Positions 1 through 7,890 of a DNA stretch of 43,426 nt are shown piece after piece. Every line of letters begins with the position of its first letter. Within the stretch, counting starts at the first letter, position 1. The stretch is from positions 1-43,426 of the forward strand of contig JAVBLE010000048.1 of assembly GCA_031553685.1 (NCBI GenBank), read 5' to 3'. The notes under the pieces were generated by a model. That model was given only the letters and a program-made list of their open reading frames with translations, had not been told where the DNA came from and did not search any database. The translations under genes were made by a program, and so were the position numbers. Source of the stretch: JAFGVL01 sp031553685. Lineage in GTDB: Bacteria > Bacteroidota > Bacteroidia > Bacteroidales > Paludibacteraceae.

Positions 1-18
1 AATTAATAAAAGGATCGA

Positions 19-236
19 CATGCGTTGCAGTGAGCTTAGTCGAACTGTCGACCAAAACGACGAGTGGTCACTGTACTTCGACTTCGCTTGGTTGCTGAGC
101 TTGTCGAAGTACAGCAACCAAGCGTAGTCGAAGTGGCACGAGGAGCGTCGTGGAGACATCGCAAAAGCAATACTAATCAATCCTTTGCGATGTCTCGACA
201 AGCTCGACAGTTCGACTAAGCTCACTGCAACGCATG
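19..236. repeat. Nested palindromic intergenic repeat (REP/MITE-like)
   Basis: Bases 19-50 and 205-236 are perfect 32-bp inverted repeats. Inside them lie two more hairpins: 75-97 with 112-134 (22 of 23 positions pair) and 153-165 with 184-196 (13 bp, perfect). The whole could fold as a three-way cloverleaf in DNA or RNA. The 32-base arm recurs at 16756-16787, the GAGACATCGCAAAAGC segment (153-168) at 4365-4380, and CTTGGTTGCTGAGC (87-100) near 17375. I see no gene in 1-320. The element lies downstream of the 3' end of the minus-strand receptor gene. Confidence 0.85.
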
Positions 237-320
237 ACGACACTTCTATTGCTTTTGTATTGTTCTTTAATTTGTTGTCATGTACTAATAAGAGAATTTA
301 TATAGATAACCGGTTATTTT

Positions 321-2456
321 TTAAAAAATCCATTTCACTGTCCCGCAGTAATTCCGTTCGGGCATCGCTTTAAACGGCACCGTTTCGTACTGCTGGTCGA
401 AAATATTATTGATTTGCAACGAAACAGCAATCCGTTGCGTTTTTATCGGTAAATAATACCCGACTGCTGCATTGGTAACGATATACGCCTGCATCACATC
501 AAAAATATCCGAAGTAGTGCGCTCGCCCACAAAGTTGGATGTAATATTCAGATATATTTTTTTATAATCGAATTGAAAAGCTACATTTGCCGTATGTTCG
601 GGCAAGAGAGGCATTTGGCGATTTTCGAGCGCTTCGAGGCTTTTCTGCGTTTCCATTATCGTAGTTTTGGTGTAAGCATAATTCAAAATCAACGAGAAAC
701 TGCATTTGTCCAACAATAATTCTTGCTTTAAATATGCTTCAATCCCTCTTGCAGCCACTAAATCGATATTTTGCGGTTTCCAAATATCACCGCGCGGCAT
801 CCACATAATCCAATTTTTCACGCGGTTGTAATAGCCCGAAGCGTTGACATCAGCCTTGTATTTTTTACTTCTGAAAAGATAATTCAACCCCAACTCGGTA
901 TTCGTGCCGTCTTCCGGCTCAAGGTAGCGGTTGTCGAGTCCACCCCAGTAGCGGTCGTTTAGCGTAGGCACTTTAAAACTGCGTGAAGCATTGGCTCGCA
1001 ATGTCAACTCATTCGCAAATGTGCGAAATGCTCGCCACGAAAGCCCTGCCGATGGCGTAAACGGCACACGAATGTCTTTAGCCAAACTTTGCTGCAAGTT
1101 AATATCTGCCGAAAAACTGTTGGTAAATAAATATTTGGTAAGAAGCTGAAAATTGGCGCGCCAATCTGTAATACCCGAAGCATACGCATAAACCTGCGGC
1201 ACGATATATTGGTACGAAGCCCCACTCTTTAACGAAAGCCGCCGCCACGCCTTTTCGGCAGTCGAGTTCGCTATCAGGTTATTGGTGGCAATCACATCGC
1301 TTTGGTTAAGCTGATAATCGTTCGTGTAGGCAATGTACGAATCCCATTTCAGACAGCCCGCATATTTGTATGCAGCCATAGCTTTAAACGAACGGTTCAG
1401 AATATCGTCATACGAAGCTGTATCCCGATTATTTTGGATAGAAGGTTGTATTTCCCTGTAATTATTCGTGTACCAAGTGTTCAGGCTCAGTTCATTATTT
1501 TTATTCAATTTAAAATAAAAATCTTGTGTAAAGCCGTAATTACGAAAGGCTGCATTCTGTTGTTTTTCAGTTTTTATCCCCGAAAATGTATTTTGGTAAA
1601 TATCAAAATCGTTGTCCGAACGATTATATAAAATAGCCGTGCGGCTTTGCCAACGCTCAGTTCCTCCCTGTACCTTTGCTCCGGTAAACCAATAACCATA
1701 ACTGCCGCCCGATAGTTGCGCAAGCCCTGTCCACCGACGGATAAACTTCGTATCCGATCCAAGTGCAATACCGCCGCCAATCGAACCATTGCCATACAAA
1801 GCGCTTTCACCACCGGGATGTACAGCTATTTTCTCGAAAAAGAAAAGTGGGAGCAAACTGAAATCGACTTGCCCCATTGTAAGCGGATTGATATTCAGCC
1901 CATTCCAACTAACCGCTGTATGCGACGAAGCCGTGCCCCGCAACGAGATGGACGACATCATACCATTGCCGCTTTCTTTGATAAAAATGGCAGTATTGCG
2001 CGAGATATATTCGGCAAGCGAATTGTTTTGCAGTTGGGCAAGGGTAGCACTGTCTGCTTCAACAAGGCGTGTGCCGAGACTGTATTCGGCTACGGAAAAA
2101 GGTTTGGAAATAGATTTTTCGGCAATAGAAACTGCTTCGAGTTCGGTATGGATAGAATCGGTCTGTGCATAAATCGGAAGATTTATAGTACAAAATAATA
2201 TTACACAGAGAAAAAAGCTATATTTTTTACTTAAAGCTTCTATGAAACAAGCAGGCTTTGTCTGATATGCATTTGAGGAAAAGAGGGAGATACACAGAGA
2301 TAAAAAATCATAGATTTTTTCAAACTCCGTGTATCTCTGTGTTTTCTCTAATGGAAATATGAATGCTTTACACTCATTAGTGCATAGCATTTGTTTCACT
2401 TTAGAGATATTATCTCTGTGTAAAATTGTATTAAAAAGAATACGCAGAATATTCAT
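321..2456 (-). CDS. btuB: TonB-dependent outer-membrane receptor, BtuB-type (vitamin B12 uptake)
   Basis: This is an outer-membrane beta-barrel transporter energised by TonB. The plug domain is visible after the export signal, with SLAEYISRN, SISLRGT and GNGSIGGGIAL. The barrel ends in an aromatic residue (CGTVKWIF), as expected for an outer-membrane protein. A cobalamin riboswitch immediately upstream makes a corrinoid the likely substrate; that is inference from regulation, since sequence alone does not fix the ligand. The ATG at 2456 (711 aa) is preferred over the TTG at 2459. The hydrophobic segment and signal-peptidase-like PIYAQ site lie about 85-100 residues in, because a 217-bp TA-flanked palindromic element (2204-2420) interrupts the signal peptide. 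Its removal with one TA would leave MNILRILFNTI joined to LILFCTINLPIYAQ, a normal signal peptide. No in-frame ATG, GTG or TTG lies just before the buried hydrophobic segment, so export may be impaired. Confidence 0.85.
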   Translation of the reverse strand: MNILRILFNTILHRDNISKVKQMLCTNECKAFIFPLEKTQRYTEFEKIYDFLSLCISLFSSNAYQTKPACFIEALSKKYSFFLCVILFCTINLPIYAQTDSIHTELEAVSIAEKSISKPFSVAEYSLGTRLVEADSATLAQLQNNSLAEYISRNTAIFIKESGNGMMSSISLRGTASSHTAVSWNGLNINPLTMGQVDFSLLPLFFFEKIAVHPGGESALYGNGSIGGGIALGSDTKFIRRWTGLAQLSGGSYGYWFTGAKVQGGTERWQSRTAILYNRSDNDFDIYQNTFSGIKTEKQQNAAFRNYGFTQDFYFKLNKNNELSLNTWYTNNYREIQPSIQNNRDTASYDDILNRSFKAMAAYKYAGCLKWDSYIAYTNDYQLNQSDVIATNNLIANSTAEKAWRRLSLKSGASYQYIVPQVYAYASGITDWRANFQLLTKYLFTNSFSADINLQQSLAKDIRVPFTPSAGLSWRAFRTFANELTLRANASRSFKVPTLNDRYWGGLDNRYLEPEDGTNTELGLNYLFRSKKYKADVNASGYYNRVKNWIMWMPRGDIWKPQNIDLVAARGIEAYLKQELLLDKCSFSLILNYAYTKTTIMETQKSLEALENRQMPLLPEHTANVAFQFDYKKIYLNITSNFVGERTTSDIFDVMQAYIVTNAAVGYYLPIKTQRIAVSLQINNIFDQQYETVPFKAMPERNYCGTVKWIF
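2202..2422. mobile_element. 217-bp TA-flanked palindromic element (MITE-like) inside the btuB signal-peptide region
   Basis: The outer ends are CACAGAGA (2204-2211) and TCTCTGTG (2413-2420), each flanked by TA as in mariner/IS630-type target duplications. A second, inner inverted pair lies at 2292-2302 and 2332-2342 around an AAAAATC/GATTTTT hairpin. Element plus one TA is 219 bp, exactly 73 codons, and the frame is open throughout. It codes for no transposase. An alternative is locally expanded CACAGAGA-type intergenic repeat DNA instead of a true transposable element. Confidence 0.6.
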
Positions 2457-2497
2457 CAAACTTTTTCTCCCGAAAGTTTTGTTGATTAATAAGAAAT

Positions 2498-2672
2498 ATA
2501 TTTCTGCAGGTATTCTGACTTATCTTTTTACACTCTCACACCTTCCCGCCTATATTATGGCAGTGGTTTTGTCGGAGAAAAACTTTTTTCTAAAGAAAAA
2601 AGAAAAGAATTACAGCAGCGGGTACTGTTCTCGATTTTAACGAGATTCCCTGTGCACAGAAAAATATTGATA
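2498..2672 (-). promoter_or_regulatory. Cobalamin (B12) riboswitch
   Basis: Read on the minus strand, the conserved blocks appear in order: GGGAATC, ACAGTACCCGCTGCTGTAA, CCACTGCC, GGGAAGGTGTGAGAG and AGTCAGAATACCTGC. These match the B12-box core of the AdoCbl/cobalamin riboswitch class. It sits between the -7 element at 2680-2687 and the receptor start at 2456, where it would repress the receptor when B12 is plentiful. The 3' boundary and expression platform (about 2460-2500) are approximate. Confidence 0.93.
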
Positions 2673-2679
2673 ACGCCGG

Positions 2680-2687
2680 CAAAGGTA
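2680..2687 (-). promoter_or_regulatory. -7 promoter element for the riboswitch-btuB transcript
   Basis: Minus-strand TACCTTTG matches the Bacteroidota TAnnTTTG consensus and lies about 10 bases upstream of the riboswitch, between it and the end of trxB. I found no well-spaced -33 TTG. Confidence 0.5.
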
Positions 2688-2718
2688 AAATAAATTATCC
2701 GAATAGATGAAATTTATT

Positions 2719-3657
2719 TTACAATTTATTTTCAGACAAATACCGTTCGGCTTCAATAGCCGCTTTGCAACCGCTTGCAGCAGCTGTTACAGCTTGTTTG
2801 TATATAGGGTCGGCAACATCTCCGGCGGCAAACACGCCCGGAATTTTGGTTCGTGGTGTGCAATTTTCTGTAATGATATAGCCGGTTTCGTCTGTTTTCA
2901 GGTATTGTTTAAAAATGTCAGAGTTCGGTTTATGTCCGATGGCTAAGAAGAAACCGTGAATTTCAATATCTACTTTTTCTTCGTCCGGTTCTCCCATGCG
3001 TTTAAGTAAATGAACGCCATCTACGCCTTTTTCGCCCCAAAGCCCAATCGCATTGTGCTCGAATAAAACTTCGATATTTTCGGCAGCAAATACGCGTTCT
3101 TGCATAATTTTAGAAGCCCGCAAATAGTTTTTTCGTACAATCAAAAATACTTTCTCGCACAATCCGGCTAAGTATAGTGCGTCTTCGCAGGCAGTATCGC
3201 CTCCGCCTACAACAGCCACGCGCTTTTTGCGGTAAAAAAATCCATCGCAGGTAGCACATGCCGAAACACCCATTCCGGCATATTTAGTCTCGTCTGCCAA
3301 TCCTAAATATTTAGCAGTGGCGCCGGTGGCTATAATTATTGTATCGGCAGTAATTTCTTTTTCGCCGTCGATAGTGATTTTATAAGGCGCTGATGACAAA
3401 TCGGCAGCAGTAGCTACGCCGGTACGGATATCCGTGCCAAACCGGAGGGCTTGGTTGCGAAATTCTTCCATCATTTCCGGTCCGGTAATTCCTTGCGGAT
3501 ATCCGGGAAAGTTCTCAACTTCGGTGGTGGTGGTCAGTTGTCCACCTTGCTGCATTCCTTCGTATAAAACGGGGTTTAAGTTAGCACGCGAAGCATAAAT
3601 GGCGGCAGTATATCCCGCCGGACCTGAACCGATAATGAGGCAACGGATTTTTTCCAT
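2719..3657 (-). CDS. trxB: Thioredoxin-disulfide reductase
   Basis: This is an NADPH-dependent flavoenzyme that reduces thioredoxin in the cytoplasm. It is 312 aa, the usual length for low-molecular-weight TrxB. The FAD-binding GSGPAGYTAAIYASRA is near the N-terminus (residues 10-25), the redox-active CATC at 134-137, the NADPH-binding GGGDTA at 151-156, and a C-terminal FAD motif GVFAAGDVAD is present. It starts 13 bases after the end of lolA, so the two are probably co-transcribed with lolA first. lolA-trxB, often behind ftsK, is a familiar order in Bacteroidales; ftsK is not next to them here. The dimeric CATC-type assignment is clear. Confidence 0.97.
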   Translation of the reverse strand: MEKIRCLIIGSGPAGYTAAIYASRANLNPVLYEGMQQGGQLTTTTEVENFPGYPQGITGPEMMEEFRNQALRFGTDIRTGVATAADLSSAPYKITIDGEKEITADTIIIATGATAKYLGLADETKYAGMGVSACATCDGFFYRKKRVAVVGGGDTACEDALYLAGLCEKVFLIVRKNYLRASKIMQERVFAAENIEVLFEHNAIGLWGEKGVDGVHLLKRMGEPDEEKVDIEIHGFFLAIGHKPNSDIFKQYLKTDETGYIITENCTPRTKIPGVFAAGDVADPIYKQAVTAAASGCKAAIEAERYLSENKL

Positions 3658-3670
3658 CTTGATTATTGTT

Positions 3671-4315
3671 TTATCGTAAATCGTTTATTTCTACATTCGG
3701 ATTGGCTTTGCTGTCGAATGTAAAAAAGTTATCATCATACTTTACACCGGTATCAATCTTATTGACTGCAAACAGTGTTTGAACGCCATTTTGACTTAAT
3801 ACTTTGATCGAAATGAGTTGAAGCGTTTTCTTGTCAATCTTTACAACCGTTTTGTAATAGGGTTTCTTCAGTTTTAAGTCGGGCGAAATATCAATAACAT
3901 GGTGTGGCAACGATTCTTTATTGTCTAAACTAAATTCTATTTTTGAATTTTTGGCATAACTGCTCAGGATTAATGCCGGATTTATTTCCTGCAATTCGTC
4001 TTTGGTTGGAGTACTAATGCTTACTTCTTTATTTTTCAGGGTGTAAACATATTGGTCTTTTCCGTCAAAATAAGTTTGAACTGCCGGTGTGGTTATTTTA
4101 AACTTGTTGTTTTTGGAAACAACATCGCCTTTTATTACTTCTTTTTTGCCGGTTTTGGTATCTTCGAGTGTTAGTGTGAAATCAATTTTTATTGTTTCGT
4201 TTTTCTTTAGATTAGCCGAAGCTTTGTCTAATATTGATTTTGCTTTTGTGTCTATTTGGGCAAATAAACTGCCAAAAACAAAAAGACTGATGGCTAATAT
4301 TGCAAATCGTTTCAT
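3671..4315 (-). CDS. lolA: Outer-membrane lipoprotein carrier protein LolA-like
   Basis: This is a periplasmic chaperone expected to carry lipoproteins from the inner to the outer membrane. The signal peptide is MKRFAILAISLFVFGSLFAQ, and the mature part is about 195 aa with the LolA/LolB half-barrel pattern: a Lys-rich early strand region, FKITTPAVQTYFDGKDQYVY, and a late VNKIDTGVKYDDNFFTF segment. A LolA-like protein without a LolB partner is normal in this phylum. It lies directly upstream of trxB with a 13-base gap. The start is fixed by the signal peptide. No good -7 element was seen in the 160 bases upstream, which are largely repeat DNA. Confidence 0.9.
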   Translation of the reverse strand: MKRFAILAISLFVFGSLFAQIDTKAKSILDKASANLKKNETIKIDFTLTLEDTKTGKKEVIKGDVVSKNNKFKITTPAVQTYFDGKDQYVYTLKNKEVSISTPTKDELQEINPALILSSYAKNSKIEFSLDNKESLPHHVIDISPDLKLKKPYYKTVVKIDKKTLQLISIKVLSQNGVQTLFAVNKIDTGVKYDDNFFTFDSKANPNVEINDLR

Positions 4316-4350
4316 GATGGTTCTTATTAAAAATTAAAAATCAGTTCGTT

Positions 4351-4424
4351 ATGTCGAACTTGTCGAGACATCGCAAAAGCGTGTCAGATTATGCTGAAAT
4401 CTCCATCGTGTTTATCGACATGAC
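4351..4424. repeat. Dispersed intergenic repeat fragment
   Basis: Inverted ends ATGTCGA (4351-4357) and TCGACAT (4415-4421) enclose GAGACATCGCAAAAGC (4365-4380), which is identical to 153-168 in the left-edge palindromic element. It fills most of the gap between the MCE gene and lolA, both minus-strand. Confidence 0.65.
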
Positions 4425-4474
4425 AATGTTAATGCAAACTTCATGCCCTTTCCTCGATTTAGCCGGATAAATTG

Positions 4475-5392
4475 TTATTTAGCCTCTTCCTTTTCTTTCT
4501 TTCCGCCAAAAATGGAAAAATGCACATAGCGTTTCGGGTTTTGCTTCATATCGACAAGCAAATTGTCGGCGCTTTTAGAGGTCGAACTTAAATTATTATA
4601 TAGTGTAGGGTCGTTAACAAGCAAGCCTAAAGTACCTTTTCCACTATTGATTTTTTGGCTGACAGCATCTAAATTTGTCATAGCATTGTCTACTTTATTC
4701 ACAGTTTGTGCAAAGTCGATTTTGCTCACATTGCTTCCGATTGTTGCAAAATCTTTGGTCATTGCATCTACATTTTGTGCAATTTTAGGCACATCGTTGT
4801 TCATCAATGTTTTGAGTTGCGAAGAAGAAGCTTCAAGATCAGCAGTTATATGCTCGATAGAGTTTAAACTGTTTTTCAGTTGTTTGCTTTCGGCAAGCGC
4901 GCGGACAGAACGCATAAGCGAGTCGGTCGATTCGAGCAAGGTTTGCACTTTGGGCAACAGGTTTTGAACATCGCCCATCAAGCTTGGTTCTACTGACGAA
5001 GGAAGCAAATCGCCTTTCGGCGCCACCTCACTGATATTTTTCGGATAAATAAACCGGATGGCTTTCCCTCCTACCAAACCGTTGTTGCAAAGTTCGGCAA
5101 CAGTGCCTTTGGGCAAATGCACATCGTTCGCAATGTCGAGTGTAACAATAAAAGGAACTTGTTTCGAAAAGTCGTAGTTGATTTTACTTACTTGACCGAT
5201 TTTGTGTCCATGGCTAAAGACGGGGCTTGTTTCTATTAACCCGTCAATATCGGTGTATGAAGTTTGATAATAGTTGGCAGGGTTGAAAATGTTGATTCCT
5301 TTCAGGTAATTAAATCCAAAAAACAGGATTACGCCCGAACATACGACTAAAAAACCGATTTTTACTTCTCTGGTAATATATTTCTTTATCAT
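4475..5392 (-). CDS. MCE/MlaD-family lipid-transport protein
   Basis: This is a 305-aa single-pass inner-membrane protein with a periplasmic MCE domain. A short cytoplasmic stretch is followed by the membrane segment IGFLVVCSGVILFFGFNYL (about residues 12-30), then the MCE domain (about 38-115, with YTDIDGLIETSPVFSHGHKIGQV). A long helical, coiled-coil-prone C-terminal half follows (NSIEHITADLEASSSQLKTL and similar). MCE proteins form hexameric rings or tubes that move phospholipids between membranes; the partners mlaE/mlaF are not in this window. It begins 3 bases after the amidase stop, so the two are translationally linked. The amidase-MCE pair recurs in Bacteroidota. Confidence 0.9.
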   Translation of the reverse strand: MIKKYITREVKIGFLVVCSGVILFFGFNYLKGINIFNPANYYQTSYTDIDGLIETSPVFSHGHKIGQVSKINYDFSKQVPFIVTLDIANDVHLPKGTVAELCNNGLVGGKAIRFIYPKNISEVAPKGDLLPSSVEPSLMGDVQNLLPKVQTLLESTDSLMRSVRALAESKQLKNSLNSIEHITADLEASSSQLKTLMNNDVPKIAQNVDAMTKDFATIGSNVSKIDFAQTVNKVDNAMTNLDAVSQKINSGKGTLGLLVNDPTLYNNLSSTSKSADNLLVDMKQNPKRYVHFSIFGGKKEKEEAK

Positions 5393-5395
5393 GAT

Positions 5396-6901
5396 TTAAG
5401 GTTGTTTCGTTTTTAAAGCTTCATTTAATGATATGCGTTCTCCGTTTTTGAGGGCTATAATCCACGCATCAGGGAATTTGTCGCTAATAGAGTTTTTAAT
5501 CTTTTGTGCCTCCATATAATCAGGCGAACTGCTATAAACATATTTATATGTACCCGAATTGTCATAAATATACGAGGTTGTTAGTCCTTTAAATTCAGGG
5601 CTATTCTTAGGTAATTTTTTATTTAAGGCAAATAGTTGTATGGTAAATATAATTTCATCCTTTTGTGCAACTGCCGGATTTGTTTGTGGAGTTAGAGCAA
5701 TTGGGATTTCTTTAAACACAGGATCTCCCTCAACCGCAGGTTTAGGTTCTGCTTTAGGTGGCTTTGCCAACGAGCTTTCTTTGAGTTGTTCCACTGTTGT
5801 TGCTGGTTTTTTCTCAGGATTGACCTGTGCAGGAGTATTCGCCGGCGATTTAGCTGTCGGAATTTCTGTATTAGCCGGAGTTTCTTTTATTGTTACAGGT
5901 TTTGTTCCCGGTTTAGGCAAATTTGATGTATTTTCCTCTTTTTGTTGCTCGGCAACTGTTACTGGTGTTTTTTCCGTATTAACAACTATTGGTTTAACAG
6001 GTAGTTGTGCATTTGTTTCTTGCGTTGCTGCCGGTTCTTTTGCAGGTTGCGTTGCTGCTGTTTTTGGGACATACGGTTTTGAAAGGTCATTTTTAGATTC
6101 GTTTGTCGTTGTTTTGGCTGAGGCCACTGCATCTTTACCCGATTTGCGTTGATAGTCGCGCTTGTACCTCGAAAATGCGTTATAAATAGCCTCTGCCATC
6201 TGATCTTGTCCTTCATCCGAATTTAAAAACAACTCTTCCTGTTTGTTGCTGATATACCCCAGTTCGATAAGTACGCTTGGAGCTGCGGTTTTGTGCAATA
6301 CCCAAAATCCGGCTTGACGCACACCTTTGTCAACCCGCCCCTTTTTCTCAAAATTGCGTTGCACATCCTGTGCAAACGACAGGCTTTTGTCCAAATATTT
6401 ATCCTGGATAAATTCAAACATAATGTACGAATCGACCGAATTGGGGTCAAATCCTTTATATCTGGTCTGATAATTATCTTCGAGCAGCATTACGGAGTTT
6501 TCGCGCATGGCTACATTGAGGTTCGATTTCGATTTGGCCAACCCTAATGTGTAAGTCTCGCTACCGTAAGGCACTGAGCTGGTGCTGGAATTGGTATGAA
6601 TACACACAAAAAGATCGGCATGGGCATTATTCGGGATATCGGCACGCTCCTGTAAGGTCAGGAATTTATCCGTGTCGCGTGTGTAAATGACTTTTACGGT
6701 CGGGTCATTTTCCTTTATTTTTTTACCAAAAGCCAATGCGATCGCTAAATTAATATCCTTTTCATACGAAAAAGAACCAACCGCGCCCGGGTCGTGCCCA
6801 CCATGACCGGCGTCGATAACCACCACAAAACTGGGCGTTTGGGCAATGCCGATGATGGTGTATATGAACAATAACAGAGAAATTAATATTCCTTTTTTCA
6901 T
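5396..6901 (-). CDS. N-acetylmuramoyl-L-alanine amidase (Amidase_3) with C-terminal SPOR-like domain
   Basis: This is a periplasmic zinc amidase that cleaves the amide bond between N-acetylmuramic acid and the stem peptide, typically at division sites. Numbered from the ATG at 6901 (501 aa): signal peptide ending at GIAQ (about 21), then zinc ligands and catalytic residues H33 (DAGHGGHDPGA), E47, H102 (CIHTNSS) and E213 (VLIELGYIS). A Pro/Thr/Lys/Ala-rich linker of about 150 residues and a SPOR-like fold near 415-490 (IQLFALNKK...YKYVYSSSPDYMEAQKI) follow. A longer reading from TTG at 6955 is rejected, because that codon lies inside the -7 promoter element and would bury the signal peptide. 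It is the first gene of the amidase-MCE operon. Confidence 0.93.
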   Translation of the reverse strand: MKKGILISLLLFIYTIIGIAQTPSFVVVIDAGHGGHDPGAVGSFSYEKDINLAIALAFGKKIKENDPTVKVIYTRDTDKFLTLQERADIPNNAHADLFVCIHTNSSTSSVPYGSETYTLGLAKSKSNLNVAMRENSVMLLEDNYQTRYKGFDPNSVDSYIMFEFIQDKYLDKSLSFAQDVQRNFEKKGRVDKGVRQAGFWVLHKTAAPSVLIELGYISNKQEELFLNSDEGQDQMAEAIYNAFSRYKRDYQRKSGKDAVASAKTTTNESKNDLSKPYVPKTAATQPAKEPAATQETNAQLPVKPIVVNTEKTPVTVAEQQKEENTSNLPKPGTKPVTIKETPANTEIPTAKSPANTPAQVNPEKKPATTVEQLKESSLAKPPKAEPKPAVEGDPVFKEIPIALTPQTNPAVAQKDEIIFTIQLFALNKKLPKNSPEFKGLTTSYIYDNSGTYKYVYSSSPDYMEAQKIKNSISDKFPDAWIIALKNGERISLNEALKTKQP

Positions 6902-6952
6902 TCCTGTATTTTGCTTTTCAAAAATAATCAATATATAGTTTTTCTTGGATGG

Positions 6953-6983
6953 CAAAAGTAGTTAATATTCTCTAATTCCACAA
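6953..6983 (-). promoter_or_regulatory. Promoter of the amidase-MCE operon
   Basis: Minus-strand TTG (6983-6981), 20 bases, then TACTTTTG (6960-6953), matching the Bacteroidota -33/-7 pattern. The leader would be about 45 bases to the ATG at 6901. It overlaps the alternative TTG start at 6955, which decides the start. Confidence 0.65.
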
Positions 6984-7051
6984 TGCTATTTCTTGGATAA
7001 AACTCCGATTTTTTGATATTAAATAAATATTATAATTCCAAAACAATTATC

Positions 7052-7059
7052 TATTTTTG
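7052..7059 (+). promoter_or_regulatory. -7 promoter element of nth
   Basis: TATTTTTG followed by C matches TAnnTTTG and ends 22 bases before the nth start. No convincing -33 element was seen. It is divergent from the amidase promoter about 70 bases away. Confidence 0.5.
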
Positions 7060-7081
7060 CATAAAACACCCTAAATAAAAT

Positions 7082-7729
7082 ATGACAAAGAAACAACGAT
7101 ACACGGCAGTTATAAAGTGGTTTGAAGAAAACATGCAAATAGCCGAAACAGAATTGCATTACAAAAATCCGTTTGAACTGTTGATAGCCGTAATCCTTTC
7201 GGCACAATGTACCGACAAGCGTGTAAATATGGTTACTCCACCATTGTATGAGGCTTTCCCGACACCTGAGGCTTTGGCTGTTGCCAGCTTTGAAAATGTT
7301 TTCCGGTATGTAAAAAGCGTATCCTATCCCAATAATAAAGCCAAGCATTTGATTGCCATGGCAAAACAGTTGGTTGAAAACTTTAACTCGGAAGTGCCGC
7401 ATGACATTGACCAACTGCAAACTTTGCAAGGGGTAGGTCGAAAAACGGCGAATGTGGTTGCTTCGGTAGCCTTCCATCAAAATACAATGCCGGTAGATAC
7501 GCATGTATTCAGGGTTTCAAACAGATTGGGCCTTACCCATACTACTACACCGCTGGCTACCGAACGCGAACTGGTAAAAAATATTCCTGCCGGTCTTTTG
7601 GGTAAAGCGCATCATTGGATATTGCTTCACGGACGGTATGTTTGCATGGCTCGGAAACCTCATTGCGAGAAATGTGGATTAACAAAATATTGCGAATACT
7701 ATCAAAAAACATCTTGCTTAAATAGTTGA
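7082..7729 (+). CDS. nth: Endonuclease III (DNA glycosylase/AP lyase)
   Basis: This is a base-excision repair enzyme removing oxidised pyrimidines and nicking the abasic site. It is 215 aa, the normal length. The helix-hairpin-helix LQGVGRKTANVV carries the catalytic Lys at 121, and the catalytic Asp is D139 in PVDTHVFR. The iron-sulfur loop has C188, C195, C198 and C204 with the classic C-X6-C-X2-C-X5-C spacing. It is transcribed alone, divergently from the amidase operon, from a TATTTTTG element at 7052, and is followed by a short hairpin with a long T-run. All key residues are present. Confidence 0.97.
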   Translation: MTKKQRYTAVIKWFEENMQIAETELHYKNPFELLIAVILSAQCTDKRVNMVTPPLYEAFPTPEALAVASFENVFRYVKSVSYPNNKAKHLIAMAKQLVENFNSEVPHDIDQLQTLQGVGRKTANVVASVAFHQNTMPVDTHVFRVSNRLGLTHTTTPLATERELVKNIPAGLLGKAHHWILLHGRYVCMARKPHCEKCGLTKYCEYYQKTSCLNS

Positions 7730-7763
7730 TAATTATTTGTGTAGTATGTATTTGTGCAAAAAC

Positions 7764-7788
7764 ATGTTTTTAAACATATTTTTTTTTT
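7764..7788 (+). terminator. Likely terminator after nth
   Basis: A short stem ATGTTT/AAACAT (7764-7769 and 7772-7777) is followed by a run of ten T (7779-7788). The stem is weak and the T-run strong. Confidence 0.5.
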
Positions 7789-7890
7789 GAAAAAATAATT
7801 ATTACTTTGTTGTGTCGAAAATTAAAGAATATTTAATTAGGTATTTTTGTATTAAAAGTAATTGAATTGCTCATTTGGATACTTTTGCTG

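Noticed and set aside
1716..2198. Plus-strand open frames of 127-160 aa
   Set aside because: They are antisense to the plug domain of the TonB receptor; no homology-like pattern is seen.
5640..6152. 170-aa plus-strand open frame
   Set aside because: It is antisense to the Pro/Thr/Ala-rich linker of the amidase; the skewed codons of the linker leave the opposite strand open. It has no leader, promoter or recognisable fold.
7019..7504. 161-aa minus-strand open frame
   Set aside because: It is antisense to nth, whose catalytic and iron-sulfur motifs are complete, and it runs into the divergent promoter region.
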